Below, piece by piece: positions 45,750-57,650 of a DNA stretch of 64,000 bases. This DNA comes from Heliocybe sulcata (Eukaryota > Basidiomycota > Agaricomycetes > Gloeophyllales > Gloeophyllaceae), in contig ML213509.1 in the NCBI GenBank assembly GCA_004369045.1, positions 1,184,858 through 1,248,857 on the forward strand. The letters are read 5' to 3'. Position 1 is the stretch's first letter, and each line of letters opens with the position of its first letter. The translations under genes and the position numbers were made by a program. The notes beneath the pieces were generated by a model. That model did not search any database. It was not told the DNA's origin and worked only from the letters and a program-made list of their open reading frames with translations.

Positions 45750-47646
45750 ATGACGACTCTTGACTACGTTGAAATACCATCCTATGCTACGAGACTTCAG
45801 TCGAACGTGTCTTTATCTTCTGATGTTCGGCCGGCAGCCAAGATAACTACTTCTCTCCCCCATCCCGAGTCTTCACCAGTGCTCTCTCCTCTCTCCGCAA
45901 CCCAGTTCACTTCGCCGACGAAAGGACTCGGAGGACCTGCGTTTAACCTACCTCAGATATTGCTGTCATCATTACCAGCACCACCACCGACACCGCGCAA
46001 TGCCCCCCCAGGCCAGCTATTGACGACGAGGGATCCTCTGTCGATCCCGATAACGTCTGCGAACTTTAGGCGGTTCGTGGCGAAGAGCGGGCCAATATTC
46101 TGGGTACAGGACAGAATCGAGGAAGTGGTGATGTGGAGGAAGGGGTGGAAGTTTACCGGGGTGTGGATATGCGCGTATGCTTTCTTGTGTGAGTGTGCCT
46201 CTCTGCGAACCTACGACCTCGCTACGTTCAGCTGTGCATTAATACCATTATATATGCATGACCTTCACATTTGTACTGATTACGTCTGCAAAGGCTACTT
46301 TCCTCATCTTATCCTGCTCTTACCTCACGTCATCTTGCTGGGCATCCTTATCTCCACCCATCCTTCCCAGAAATCAACCTCTTCACCAGGAAATGATGCT
46401 GACCAAACAGTCCCTCCGCCGCCGCCTTCAGCCGGAGAGGGCAGCGTGGATTGGCTAGCGAATTTGCAAGCTATCCAAAACCTCATGGGCTTTGTGTAAG
46501 CTCTATATTAGTGTTCCGCTCTGTCGTATTAACGCTCGAGCGCAGCTCAGATGCCCACGACTTCATCTATGCCGTTGTACCCCACCTGACGTACTCCACT
46601 CCGTATACATATCATTTGCTTGCCTTCCTAGCTGTCTCTTTCCTACTCTTACTGCCGTTGATCAGTCTCCTCCCGTTGAGACCGACTTTCCTGGTACTTG
46701 GGCTAGCACCATTTGCTGTGACACACCCCTTCGTGCGGATACATGTCTACCCTCTCGTAGCATCATTCTTCTCTGCCTCGCCGTCCGCACTCCTTCCATC
46801 GCACCTCCTTAGAGCGCGCAAACGAGTCTATACCCGGTTCTTCCGTGCTCTAGACGATGATCGACTGGACGATCGGCACTGGAGAACCGAACTGCGCGAT
46901 GTCGAGTTATGGGAGAATGAGCGCTGGATGCCTGGCTCTAGTTCCGACGACAGTAATGGATCCTGGAACAAAGCAAACCTGAAGGCGGGCGAGAGAAGTG
47001 CTTGGACGAGGGGTCGCGATGGGTGGGGCGGTGTACTGCCTGACGGCAGCGGGGATGTCAGGTTCGTACTCTCTTATACTTCCTACCCCTCCTACGTCTC
47101 ATCCGACTCTCTCTGTCATCTCGTCTATATCTTCCTCGTTCATGGAACCAACTCACGTCACATTGTTCTCAAACTGCCGATACGTGAACGTGCGCTAACA
47201 CGAGTGTAGCAGCAATCTCACGTTTTCGCTCGCGCCGGGCTGGGCATTTGTGGAAACGGAAGACTGGCGCCCGGATATGGAGGCAACGTGGGCGCCGGCT
47301 GGTGCTGATGAATGTAAGACTGGCTGTTTTGCTTTCTTCTATTATAATGTTGACTTATTGCGCCTTCCTACCTCCTTCTTTGCCCTTTCACTCATTCTCT
47401 CATGCGTACGCTTCGCCCACGCATATACTCGGCCTCCACGCTTGCAACCTCCGACCAATAACCGCGGACTCGGCAACTCCCGACTGGCTCTTTGGGCGAC
47501 CGGTAGATGGCTGGGTGTACACAAACGACGCGTGGCAAGACCCACGTCCTGGACTCGTTGAGGAGTGGAAGGGGCGAACGCGGCGGCGAAGGTGGCTGCG
47601 GAGGATCTATTACAATCCTGTGCCGCTGAAATCCGGCGCAATCTGA
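45750..47646 (+). CDS. Peroxisomal membrane protein with Pex24p and dysferlin domains (PEX28-32-like)
   Basis: Five exons (45750-46188, 46294-46495, 46546-47061, 47210-47313, 47507-47646) give 466 residues. After a Ser/Pro-rich start, RRFVAKSGPIFWVQDRIEEVVMWRKGW opens the Pex24p (PF06398-type) domain; hydrophobic segments follow (WICAYAFLCYFPHLILLLPH; LAFLAVSFLLLLPLISLLPL; FLVLGLAPFAVTHPF). The C-terminal third has dysferlin-like motifs: ELRDVELWENERW and GWVYTNDAWQDPRPG, with GWAFVETEDWRPDMEATW. Fungal relatives (Pex28-Pex32) shape peroxisome number and their contacts with the ER. The introns before exons 4 and 5 are long for this window (148 and 193 bases). No defect seen. Confidence 0.85.
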
Positions 47647-48337
47647 TGCCACTGTATTCTCTCTGTATGAGTAAGGCTTGAATGACCGTGAGACGCGCCT
47701 TCCGTCTTCCGCTCCGTGTGTTTCTTCTACCCCCGCACCGCCATGTCCTTCTCCCCGGATTGCTCGCAGGTACTGGTCGTAACAAGGAGGACTGGATTGG
47801 CGCATGCGCTGACAGAGGTACGTTCGGAGGGACTACGATAACCCAGCGCTATCTAATGTCAGGGACGTCTCCATCCGAGGCTGTACCAGTGCGCTTCTAT
47901 GAATTACTTCCGTCGCTCGTGTTACTGTATGGCTTAACGTCGGCACCCCGTGGCCATGCTGCTTGTAACTTTGATCATATGTGTGTGACTCTGAGTTAGA
48001 TTATAAGCTAAAAGAGATGAAGAAGGTTTGAGGGTCGAATTCTATCTGGTGGAGAATGGGATCTATTGGAGGACGATTGGTGCTTATGTTTCTATTCCGC
48101 CCGCAGGGGCTGGCCGCTGGAGCTAGAGGCGTGTCCGGCGACGAGCCCGGACTTAAATGCAGCGATGCACGAGACGCGACCCGCGGGCTACTTGCTGCAG
48201 GACAGGGTGTCAGCCGCATTGCAAGCTGCTGCGAGGCGTTCCTTTGTGATTTGTCCCTTGTGTTCATTTATTGACTCGCACGTACACATACTCCACTCCT
48301 CACCCCTCAGCAGTCCACCGTCACCAGCACTTTCACC
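47647..48337. other. Intergenic region
   Basis: About 690 bases between the peroxin and the SR-like gene. Frames such as 47682-47999 have no family signs. Probably 3' UTR and promoter. Confidence 0.4.
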
Positions 48338-49576
48338 ATGTCTACCGCTCAAGTCCAGAGACCCAGACTCGCGCCATTGCGCACGGAATCGAGAACGGGC
48401 AAGGAGGCAGCAGGAAAGCTCGGAGAGGTGTGTTGCGGTGGCGCTTGGCGCTTGGATGTATCAATATGCCTGTGCTAAACGCCTTGCCTTGACAGAATTG
48501 TAAGCTGTATCCAGTACTGCAGGCCATTCCTTTGGCCAGAAATGAACCGGTAAGATGCAGTCCCGAGGTACGTGAATGGTGGATCTTGATGAGAGTCCTC
48601 CACTTATGGCCGTGCAGAACTCTACTTCTTCCTCCCCGCCACGTTCGGCTGAAGCGAAGAGAGCAGGGCAATCTGTTGAGGTAAGCTAGCGACAGCGTAA
48701 CCCGGAAGCCCAGGCCTTATAAACTCTGCGGCGTAGATGCATGACGACCGACCGAACACCTTAAAGAAATCCCGGAACGACACCGCCCAGTCAGTCCCCG
48801 TCAACTACGGGTCTACCCGTCAGTCTCGGGAGTGGTTCAGAGAACGCGAGCCGCCGCGTAAAACGCAGTCCATGAAAGAACACGGGACGGCATCTCGTAG
48901 TCGCAGCCAAGAACCGTCTGGGGCCAAGAGCCGTAGTCGAGAGCCGTCATCCGAAACTAGGCCAAGCCCGCCGAGGCACGGTCACTCCTGGCATCACACG
49001 ATACGGCAAACAAATACTGAGCGTGACCGCTACGGAAGCCTGAGTAAAGCCACGCAGAACTTGGCTCCGTCGAGGTCCGCACCGCCTCCTCCTGCCAAGC
49101 GTTCACCTACGCACACGAGGACAAACTCCAGAGACGATGAGAGGTACATGCGAAGCAGTCCTAGAGACGAAGAGAAGCATACCCGGAGCAATCCAAGAGA
49201 CGAAGAGAGGCGCACCCGAAGCAGCCCAAGAGATGATGACAAGAGGGCTGCTGGCGCGCCGTCTCGCCCGGTTCCGCGGAAAGCAGCGACTATGCCCTTG
49301 CCCACCAGAGAGAACGTTCATACACCCTTGTCGACCAATCACGCGCCGACGCACGCACAGTTGTACAACCTCCCTCCACCAAAGCTAGCCAGCGTGAGCG
49401 CAAAGATGAAGGAGAAGCAGCTTCGGGAGTATGAGTACTCCCATCCTCTGCCGCCGACTCCAGTCTCCCGGGACAGTTCCAAGCAGTCGGGACCGCCACC
49501 TTCGGCATCGTCGCTTTCGCGGAAAGAGGCCATCTCTCGGAGTGGGAGGCATAGTAGGTCGTCCAATAGGATGTGA
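48338..49576 (+). CDS. Disordered Ser/Arg/Pro-rich protein of unknown function
   Basis: Four exons (48338-48427, 48496-48549, 48618-48680, 48737-49576), all joined between codons, give 348 residues. The product is low complexity: SR pairs (SRSRSQEPSGAKSRSREP), Pro runs and His patches. A short tandem repeat of 11 residues (RDDERYMRSSP, RDEEKHTRSNP, RDEERRTRSSP, RDDDKRAAGAP) lies around residues 200-245. No folded domain is evident. SR-like character could mean RNA binding or a signalling scaffold; I cannot choose. That all four splice joins keep phase 0 supports the gene model. The stop follows RSSNRM. Confidence 0.6.
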
Positions 49577-52014
49577 AGAACTTTTCTTTCTACCACGGAC
49601 ATGACATAGCAACGGCTTGACGACGGTCATAATTTTCATGCCTTTCTCCTTTTTCTATCCCATGTTGTACCAGTATAATATTCATGCACGTATTCCTATG
49701 CCTATAAGCAAGGTCAGCCGGAACTATTTAGGCGAAAAGAATTGTGAGAGCGAACGTTCGAGGACACCGGCCTTAGAAGCGGGTAAACGAACATCGAGAC
49801 CAAAGTGACGGTATACGGATTGTCAGTTTCGCCTCGTTGGGTATAGTGAGAACGGGAAGCCTAAAAGTAGCGTATCAATGGACTTCGCCGCTGACGCTTG
49901 CTTTGCGAGGGAAATAAGGCGTGAAATCAGTGAACAATGACGAACCGGATATCCGGAGATGTGCGTCGATACCAGGGACAGCGAGATATACTTTTGCCAT
50001 TCGGTCGCATGTCGTGGCGATCTACAGAGATCTCCCAAGAAAAGCAGCTCATAATCTGGACGGATGATGAAGCCGGCAAGGCAGAGAACGGCGCGTGCGC
50101 CACTTTGGCAGTTAATATGCTGGGCCGTGGGCAGGCTACGATCGCAAGATGGGTGCCCTGCCGTCTTGTCAGCAGGAGTCCCGTCAGGTGCTGGCAAAAA
50201 TCGAGCAAAATGAAGCATGGAGCGGTAATCTGCTAATGGCTGGCCCAAAGATGCTCAAAGCTCAACCAAGTTCAGAGGAGATCGACAGCCTTGCGAAGGA
50301 AGGACAGGTGAACGTGCGTCGGCCCAGGGTTTGTAATAGAACTGTATGAAAGTCGAGCACTGATAGCCACCAGTAGAAGGGTGTCAGTCCATTCCGGTAG
50401 ACGGCCGCTCATCTGGGAAGAGTACGATCAGAGGAAGTGTCCGATAAACAGATGAGAACTGTAGGATAACATCTCTAAACTATTTCAGTCGCACGATGGC
50501 CACAGGTGGCATGAGTTGGATGTCTAGCTGTGGATGGCCTGAAGGCTGCTGTCGTGGCTACTCTTATCTCGTCTTGAGTCACGGCTAGAGCAGCATGATA
50601 GATCCGCCCAAGAGAGTAAAGCCAATGGTGAGATAGGAAAACAGAGTCGGACCGTAGGTGAAATTCCACGCACGAGAACCAACCGTGAATACGTCAAGTC
50701 GCGAATGGCAAGGGACCAATTCCAAGGAGATAGAGTCTGCTCGGCAGTACCATTGGTTCAATGTTGCCAGGCGATCCCGACCTCACGGACGACCTCGCCG
50801 ACGCCAGCGGATTATTTCCCAAGCAAGAGCAGATGAAGCCTCGAAACGTTGCGCAGGAGTCGAAGGGAACATCCGAACCACATGCCTGGGTCAGAATCAT
50901 CGTCACTTGTTCAATATCAATCCGACACGAGGGCGCATGCGACATGACAATCTGTCATATTCGCTCTGGTTTCTACTTCAGATTCTCTCTGAAAGGTCTC
51001 GTGACCCAAGGACGCGGAAGGTGACTGTGAATCGGTTGTAAGTGTTTGTGCTGAGCACACCGAACGCTCGAAGTCCACCTTTACGGAACACAAGATCGCA
51101 AGCGTCTGTTTGATGGAGGGGAGCATTCACCGAGTTTTGTACTGTTTATAGCCAACCGAATAGGGCGGCAACCAATGTACCGCTTTACCCAATATAAATA
51201 CTGGGACGAGATCACGACCTATAGTATGGTTGGTTGGTTTTCTCATACTCACAGTGCTGCATTCACATACCGAGAGCTCGGCTGTGACCAGGAGAGCAGT
51301 ACTAGTGGACCAAACATTCTGCGGGAGCACACGAGCACCGCGGCGTTTTCTGTTGAAGGCGCTACTGTAGATTCAGGATCATTTCGCACCTGATACACGT
51401 ATTTCGGCATTGCCGTCAGTGGCCAAACGCAATATTCAGAAATCAGTGCCTACCTCCCTCCACATCCTCCAGCCGCACATCCGACGGCGATCGCGGTATA
51501 TGCGCCATTAGAGCCTTTAGAGAGACTCGTTGCCCTTCTGAGAGTGCTCAGCGCGACCGGTTTGCAGCAACCTTCGCAGGATCTGAGACGCATAGAAGGC
51601 CGGAACCTCCTGGAAAACGTGTTCCCCAAAATGACAAGCGAGGGACGCGTGACGCGGCGGTAATAACCCTCTCTGATGATGTCCGTAAACCTATTCTGGC
51701 TGAGGTATATAAGGGTGCCCGGACACCAGCGTTTCATTCCTCATCGCAGCACCCGGCGTGCAGGCCATAATTTGTATCGTCGCTGCTGTGCGAGGTAATG
51801 GTTCGGCGTTGTGGAGCGGTCCGTAATCAAAGGCTTGGTCCGTCAAGACTCCCTTAGACCTACCCGCTCGGCACAGCTTGGCCCGGCCAAGAACTCTTAG
51901 AACGTCCTTATCTTCTTGACCACCATCTCAATATTCTGTGTTTCTTTCTCCGTTACGACTACACCGCCGACCGGGACACGCCTATAGAGGATTTCGACAT
52001 TGCATGAGAGAACG
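49577..52014. other. Gene-free region of 2.4 kb
   Basis: I see no supportable gene, RNA or repeat. A 127-codon frame at 50658-51041 and others overlap on both strands without family signs. A TATA-like GGTATATAAGG lies near 51703 on the plus strand, about 310 bases before the antiporter start, and could be its promoter with a long leader. Confidence 0.4.
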
Positions 52015-54955
52015 ATGGTGGTCTTTCATCCGGTGAGTGCCACAGTTCTGGTGGTTGGAAGGCGGATGTTGAGAAATGCTGGCATAGATTGAAGTGACGA
52101 TCCCTCATGTAGCCTACGCGCTTTTGGGTGGCTTCGTTGTTATTGTGAGTACCCCGTTCTTGTTGTGTTTTGGTTTTGGCTTACTCCCTGTCTATGCAGT
52201 TTGGCATGCTCTCACTGCTAATTCGTGAAAAGGCAGGCTTCATATTCACCGCGCTCTCTTTCTGTTATTGACTCCTAGGAGTGTAGCTGTACATTGGAGA
52301 GGCATGCTTGGCATTCGTGTTTGGTGTTGTCATCGGTGAGTCTCATCCCAACAACCTTCCGCACTTCGCAGACTGACATCTTCAGGACCCTATGGTGCCG
52401 GCGTATTCGATCCGAGACACTGGGGAGGTGGCACTGAGGAAGTCAGCAACAGCATCACTCTCGAATTCACCCGGGTCGTCCTCGCTATCGGAGTATTCGC
52501 CATCGGAGTGGAGTTGCCGAAAGCGTACATGGCGAAGCACTGGAAGAGTTTGTTCTTCCTGCTGTTCCCTTGCATGACATGGGTGAGTCTACTGGGATCC
52601 ACGGACATCTAGAGCGGGCTAACAATATTTAGGGCTGGTTCGTATCTGCGGGCCTCATATATGCTCTCATCCCGGGACTCAATTTCCTTTCATCCCTTGC
52701 CGTCGCTGCCTGTCTTACCCCTACAGATCCTATTTTGGCGGCTGCTGTCGTGGGTGGTAAATACGCCGACAAGCATGTACCAGCTCACCTCCGGCATCTC
52801 CTTGCAGCCGAGAGCGGCTGTAATGACGGGGCCGCATTCCCGTTCCTGTATATCGCACTCTACCTCGTCCTCGACAAATCTACCGGACGGGCAATATCTG
52901 ACTGGTTCTTATTGCTATGGTTATGTACGTTCTTTTCTATTGTATCATGACGTTTGGCTCACGACGAACTATGGGGCTGCAGATCAAGTTATCCTTGGCA
53001 TCGTCTTGGGTGCAATAATTGGGATTGCCTTCCGGCATCTGATGAAGTTCTGTGAACGAAAGGACCTCATCGATCGACAATCCTACGTCGCGCAATATGT
53101 CTCCCTAGCTATACTCACGATTGGTATATGCACTATGCTCGGGTCTGATGACCTGCTAGCGGCTTTCTCCTGCGGGACCGCCTTTGCTTGGGATGGATTC
53201 TTCAACAAACAGACGGAAGATTCCGTGTTCAGTTCCGTCGTGGATCTGCTGTTCAATGTCGCTGCCTTTGTCTTTGTTGGCGCTTGGATGCCTTTCAGCG
53301 ACTTCTCAAACGTGGAGCTGACTTTGAGTGTCTGGCGATTAGTCGTCATCGGGATCCTGATATTACTCCTCAGAAGATTGCCTATCATAATTGCCTTGTA
53401 CAAGTTCATTCCCGACATAAAGACGTTTAGGGAGGCCATATTCAGCGGTCACTTCGGTCCCATGGGCATTGGTGCGTCTTTGCCGTTCTCTTTGTGCGCC
53501 CATGTTCTGAATACACCGACTTCTAGGCGCCGTCTTCATATCGACACTGGCTGCGGAGCAACTGCCCCGTCCAGAGGGTTCTCCGGCGAACCAGACCGAG
53601 CTCCTGCAAGCGTCTATTCAGCCCATCGTGGCCTTCATGGTCCTATGCTCTGTGGCTGTTCACGGCCTGTCAATCCCCTTCTTCTCCCTCGGTCGACGTG
53701 TCCACTCAGTCTCCCGTACATGGTCCCGTCGAGACACGCTCAGCAGCGCACCGGAGTGGACACATCAGACTACGAAAGTAGAGAGAGGTGGAGCAGATAT
53801 CGTCATCAATCGAGACAGCGCCTTGGAGAGAGGCGAATTGGAATCGCCGACAGATGATGAGATGTTAGCCAAGCGGGCGAGCAGTTCGCCGGAGGATAGC
53901 ATCGGGCACTCGCATGAAAATCATGCCACAGGAGACAGGGATCAAAGTTCCGGCGAGACGGTTGCTGGAAAAGAGACCCCGAAGGGCGATAATCCGCCTG
54001 ATGGGCAGGAAATTGTGGCCGAATGGAAAGAAGGGCCGCATAAGATAGTGGAACGAAAAGCCGGCCCGGGCGAAGAGGTATGACTGCTTCAGTTGACTAA
54101 CAGTATTCCGTGCCTAATGAGTTCACACAACAGGTCGAGGTCGAGGTGGTCAGAAACGCTTTCGAATCCAACGGAGAGAAGCTTACATCTCTCTATCGGG
54201 GACGACATGACGCCGTTCACGAAACTGTCGAGGCTAATTTGTCACGTTTGCGACACGCTCAGCATCATGCCGGTAAAGAGATGGAGAAGGCAGAGACCGG
54301 CATCCAACACGGACTCCATGCGGCTGAGCATGGTTTGCAGAACGCAGAACACCGTGCCGAACAGGTGGTTCTGACTCATGGCGAAGGCAGCAGTTCTCAT
54401 GGGCAAGGGGATGGTCGACGAGACGATGAAGAAGAAGAGGACTGGATGTCAGAGCGTAGCGAGGAAGAGGACGAGTCCGGTCCGCACGTGACGTTCTCGG
54501 ACAGGCGTCCCCGCTCCAAGTCGCCCAAGGAGAGAAGTCCCAGCAAATCCGGAACATCGTCACGCCGTAGTCGATTCCGACCGTCTGGCCGGAAGAGCAT
54601 TCTGAATAAGCCGCAGATGCTCTCGCATATCCGGACGCAGAGCCTTTCCGACCTGGGTGAAAGTGAAGGTCATCAAACGGCTGACAACAGTCCTACGCCA
54701 ACGAGACCAGCCACCCCAGAGGGACGTGTTGCGAGACATTCTCGAATTCACTCCATACGCTCTGCTGCCGCTTCCCGCGACGCCTCCCCTGCTCGATCGG
54801 TCAGATTCGCAGACGAGCATAGTGGGACGAGCACGCCCAGGGGTCCCCTTTCACCTCGCCGCGAATCCATGCAGCTCTCCTCTCCAGCATCCCCAAATGA
54901 TGATGATGACTCGCCCAGAACCAAAGTTACCTTCGATCTACCGCACGGGAGATAG
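52015..54955 (+). CDS. NHA1: Na+/H+ antiporter of the fungal Nha1 family
   Basis: Starts with exons 52015-52032 (MVVFHP), 52088-52144 and 52200-52232, and continues to 54955 through several introns. Antiporter motifs: LYIGEACLAFVFGVVIGP, FTRVVLAIGVFAIGVELPKAY, then SSLAVAACLTPTDPILAAAV and ESGCNDGAAFPFLY (the ND pair is the cation-binding signature of electrogenic CPA-type antiporters), then CTMLGSDDLLAAFSCGTAFAWD. About a dozen helices are followed by a long hydrophilic tail (from about 53680) rich in Ser, Glu and Arg, as in yeast Nha1. It exports Na+ and K+ in exchange for protons at the plasma membrane. Intron 3 (52233-52286) has a GC donor in place of GT. A 12-residue-type His/Ala/Glu helical stretch (HAEHGLQNAEHRAEQ) stands in the tail. 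Confidence 0.9.
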
Positions 54956-55128
54956 CGGAAAATCATCTACCTTTTCTCATGACTCGTTCACGGACATCAC
55001 TAATATACTAGTACCTAGGACGGCATAATCGGGAATGCCGTCTGGCGTTAGTTCCCGATAGCTGAATGCAGAAATGTATCTAGTACGACCCTTTCACGTC
55101 TGTCTGTAATGTATCAATAACGCGGTCT

Positions 55129-57203
55129 TCATTCTGCCTTGACCTTTGGTGCATTAATGGCTATGTGGCTCGTATCCACTATGAACCCGACCGCAAATCG
55201 GACGACGCTTAACCACAACGACAGTAACGACCCGACGGCCACTCTGAGTCCGGTCTGCTCCAAGACATCAAAGATTGCGGCCGCTCTCACAGACAGCGGC
55301 TCCCGGTCAGGATCTTGGAGTTCGAATGGAAGTTTAACGTCCAGATGGTCGACGACGGCACGGAGGCCTGACGTGAAACCGTCTTCGTGGAAACCATATC
55401 GCGTCCATGCGCCCGCGAAAGAGACGCCGCGTTTCCCTTGGATGGATTTCATCTCATTTTGAGATTTGACGGCCTACGACACTGCCAGTAAGACAGACAT
55501 CCTTGAAGGGGTCGACTCACGGCATACGTACCTCAGAATCCAGGACTGGGTGGTCATATTTGTACCACCCGACTGTCTTTTTGGGATCCGGGTCGTGGGG
55601 AGGATTCAGAGTCACTAAGACTGGACCATGCCTAACTTCCGAGAGATGCTGTAGCGCGTTCATCCAATCTAAAGATGCATCCTTAATGGAGGCCAGTCAC
55701 TCTCCGTATACGGACTTACATGTTCTTGGAGAGTCTACATTAGCGCGTGTATGGATCAGAAGTGGAATACGCCCTCTTACAGAGAGATTTGATCCTCGTT
55801 CACTTTGACATTGCCCTGTCTGTCGCGGGTACTTGAGGAAAGAACGTTCCAGCAAGCCCATGCCAGCCGTTTTCGAGGCATCAACTGTAGCCACGCATAC
55901 ATTAGCTCGGTTACCCAACTAGCTTGGCATTTTTACCTCCGTGTCAGAGTGCAGTACCGCAACATTCCTGTTCCACCGGAAGCGGCTCAATATTCGTCGC
56001 TCATCGTCGGTGGGACCAGAACCGGCGTTTAGAATATCGAGCGTTGTGTCCGAATGACAGGCGAAAATGACGTGGTCGAATTCATGCTGCTGCCCGTCGT
56101 GAGTCTGCAACTGTATTCTTTGGCCGGAACCCGGAATCTCGATGGATTTGATGCCGTGCCCCAGATGAAGACAATGTCCTGGCAGCTTGGAGAGGATTGA
56201 CTTGACGTATGCGTGACTATCCTCGGACGTCAAATATGGCGGAAGTGGGTGGCTAGTGATACATACCTCCCACCTTTGATAGTCAGCCATGAAGGTTTTC
56301 CTATTAGCTGAAGGAGGTGATGGTTATAAAGAAATTGGACCTTGAAATGGTCGAGGTGAGATGAGGAACGCCACCTAGATCGCCACGACACACCAAGGTC
56401 CTGGCAGGGAAATCCATAGCACACTTATCCGGAGGTGTACTCCAGATCGCAGCTGTCATGGGCTTCCCATTTCTACATAAGCGCGGTGGATGGACTGAAG
56501 CCGGAGAGACGTACTATAAGATAATTGTCACGGAAAGAGGCAGAGTAGCCTTCATTCTCTAAGTATTGTCCGATGGAAAGGTCATCTGAGATCTTTTCGC
56601 CTTTCCAGCCAATGACAAGTCTTCGGGCGCAGGCATTGAATCTCAGGATATCGTAGATTAGCCTCCACATATTGGGATCCAGGAGTCTAGACGGTTGGCA
56701 GAACACGGTCATGAGATTATTGCCGGCCCATTCAAAGGCACCGCGGTCTCGAGAGACTGAGAAGGTCATCTCCGTAGGTAGGATCTCCACTTCGGGGCGC
56801 AACTTCAGAAAGCGGAGGAAGTTCGGGTAAGTACTTGGATTGAGGACAATCTGGCGACCCTTCCTTCAGCGGGGATCTGGGAGAGTTTGATACCACTTAC
56901 GAATCCCCTAGAAACGGGATTGGCAACGTCAGGCGCAGTAAGACAGGCCACAGTCATTAGGATGCTTACTTACGTGTCTACTGTGGTAGGTTCCCTGCCG
57001 GCTTGGACAAACTGGACTGTATTGGCATGCCCGCCAGGTCTCGCGTCAGCTTCAAAGAGGTGCACCTCATGGTCGCTATGCTCGTTGAGAAGCTGAGATG
57101 AAAGAGTCAGGTCTCATGAAACTCGGGAGGACGTAGTACGACAAGAGCGCACCCATGTCGCAGCAAGCCCGGATACACCGGATCCAATAACTGCTACCTT
57201 CAT
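55129..57203 (-). CDS. FAD-dependent amine oxidase-like protein (COG2907 type)
   Basis: Minus-strand gene with several introns. It starts MKVAVIGSGVSGLAATW, a GxGxxG dinucleotide-binding motif. It continues with LNEHSDHEVHLFEADARPGG-like bases, EVEILPTEMTFSVSRDRGAFEW, SDDLSIGQYLENEGYS, then FDHVIFACHSDTTLDIL and RNVAVLHSDTE. Later exons give WACWNV, DQISL, WMNALQHL, VLVTLNPPHDPDPKKTVGWY and GKRGVSFAGAWTRYGFHEDGF, which is typical of the family. A hydrophobic tail near the C-terminus (LLSLWLSVVRFAVGFIV) may anchor it in a membrane. Bacterial relatives sit beside cyclopropane fatty acid synthases, which hints at fatty-acid desaturation-like chemistry; substrate here unknown. Confidence 0.8.
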
Positions 57204-57650
57204 ATGCTAAGGTATGAAACTCTTCGGTCTCTCCTAGGCTAAAAGAGGGCGTCAATAAATAGGTACTACAAATGTCAGCACGCTAGTAGTAGGTAGGGCG
57301 TAGCAAGACGCCACTGCGGCACCAAGTTATCGACGCGTAGGTCACGTGGATCCAGTCGCGAAGGGACTGGACAGAAGTACCGGGTAGCTCTTACATACAG
57401 GTTACAGCTCAAATCGCCTCCGTATCGCATATCTCGACGAAATCCCAGCGTAGATGTATTAACATGAACACAGTTCCATGCCTAAATCTGAGACGCTAAA
57501 TCACAACCACTGCACTGGGCCAGCAGATCCGACAAGTACAAAGATACAAAGTTGATAAACCAGCTTCAACATCACGAGCAAATAAAGCCCGCTGACACCT
57601 CACCACGCCTTCGCGTACAGCGGCTCGGGCTGCATCAAAACGTGACTCAC
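57204..57650. other. Intergenic region
   Basis: 447 bases between the start of the oxidoreductase gene and the stop of the DUF6534-like gene, both on the minus strand. It should hold one promoter and one 3' end. No gene seen. Confidence 0.45.

Noticed and set aside
50658-51041. 127-codon plus-strand frame
   Set aside because: Several frames overlap here on both strands, none with a known motif or splice-supported extension.
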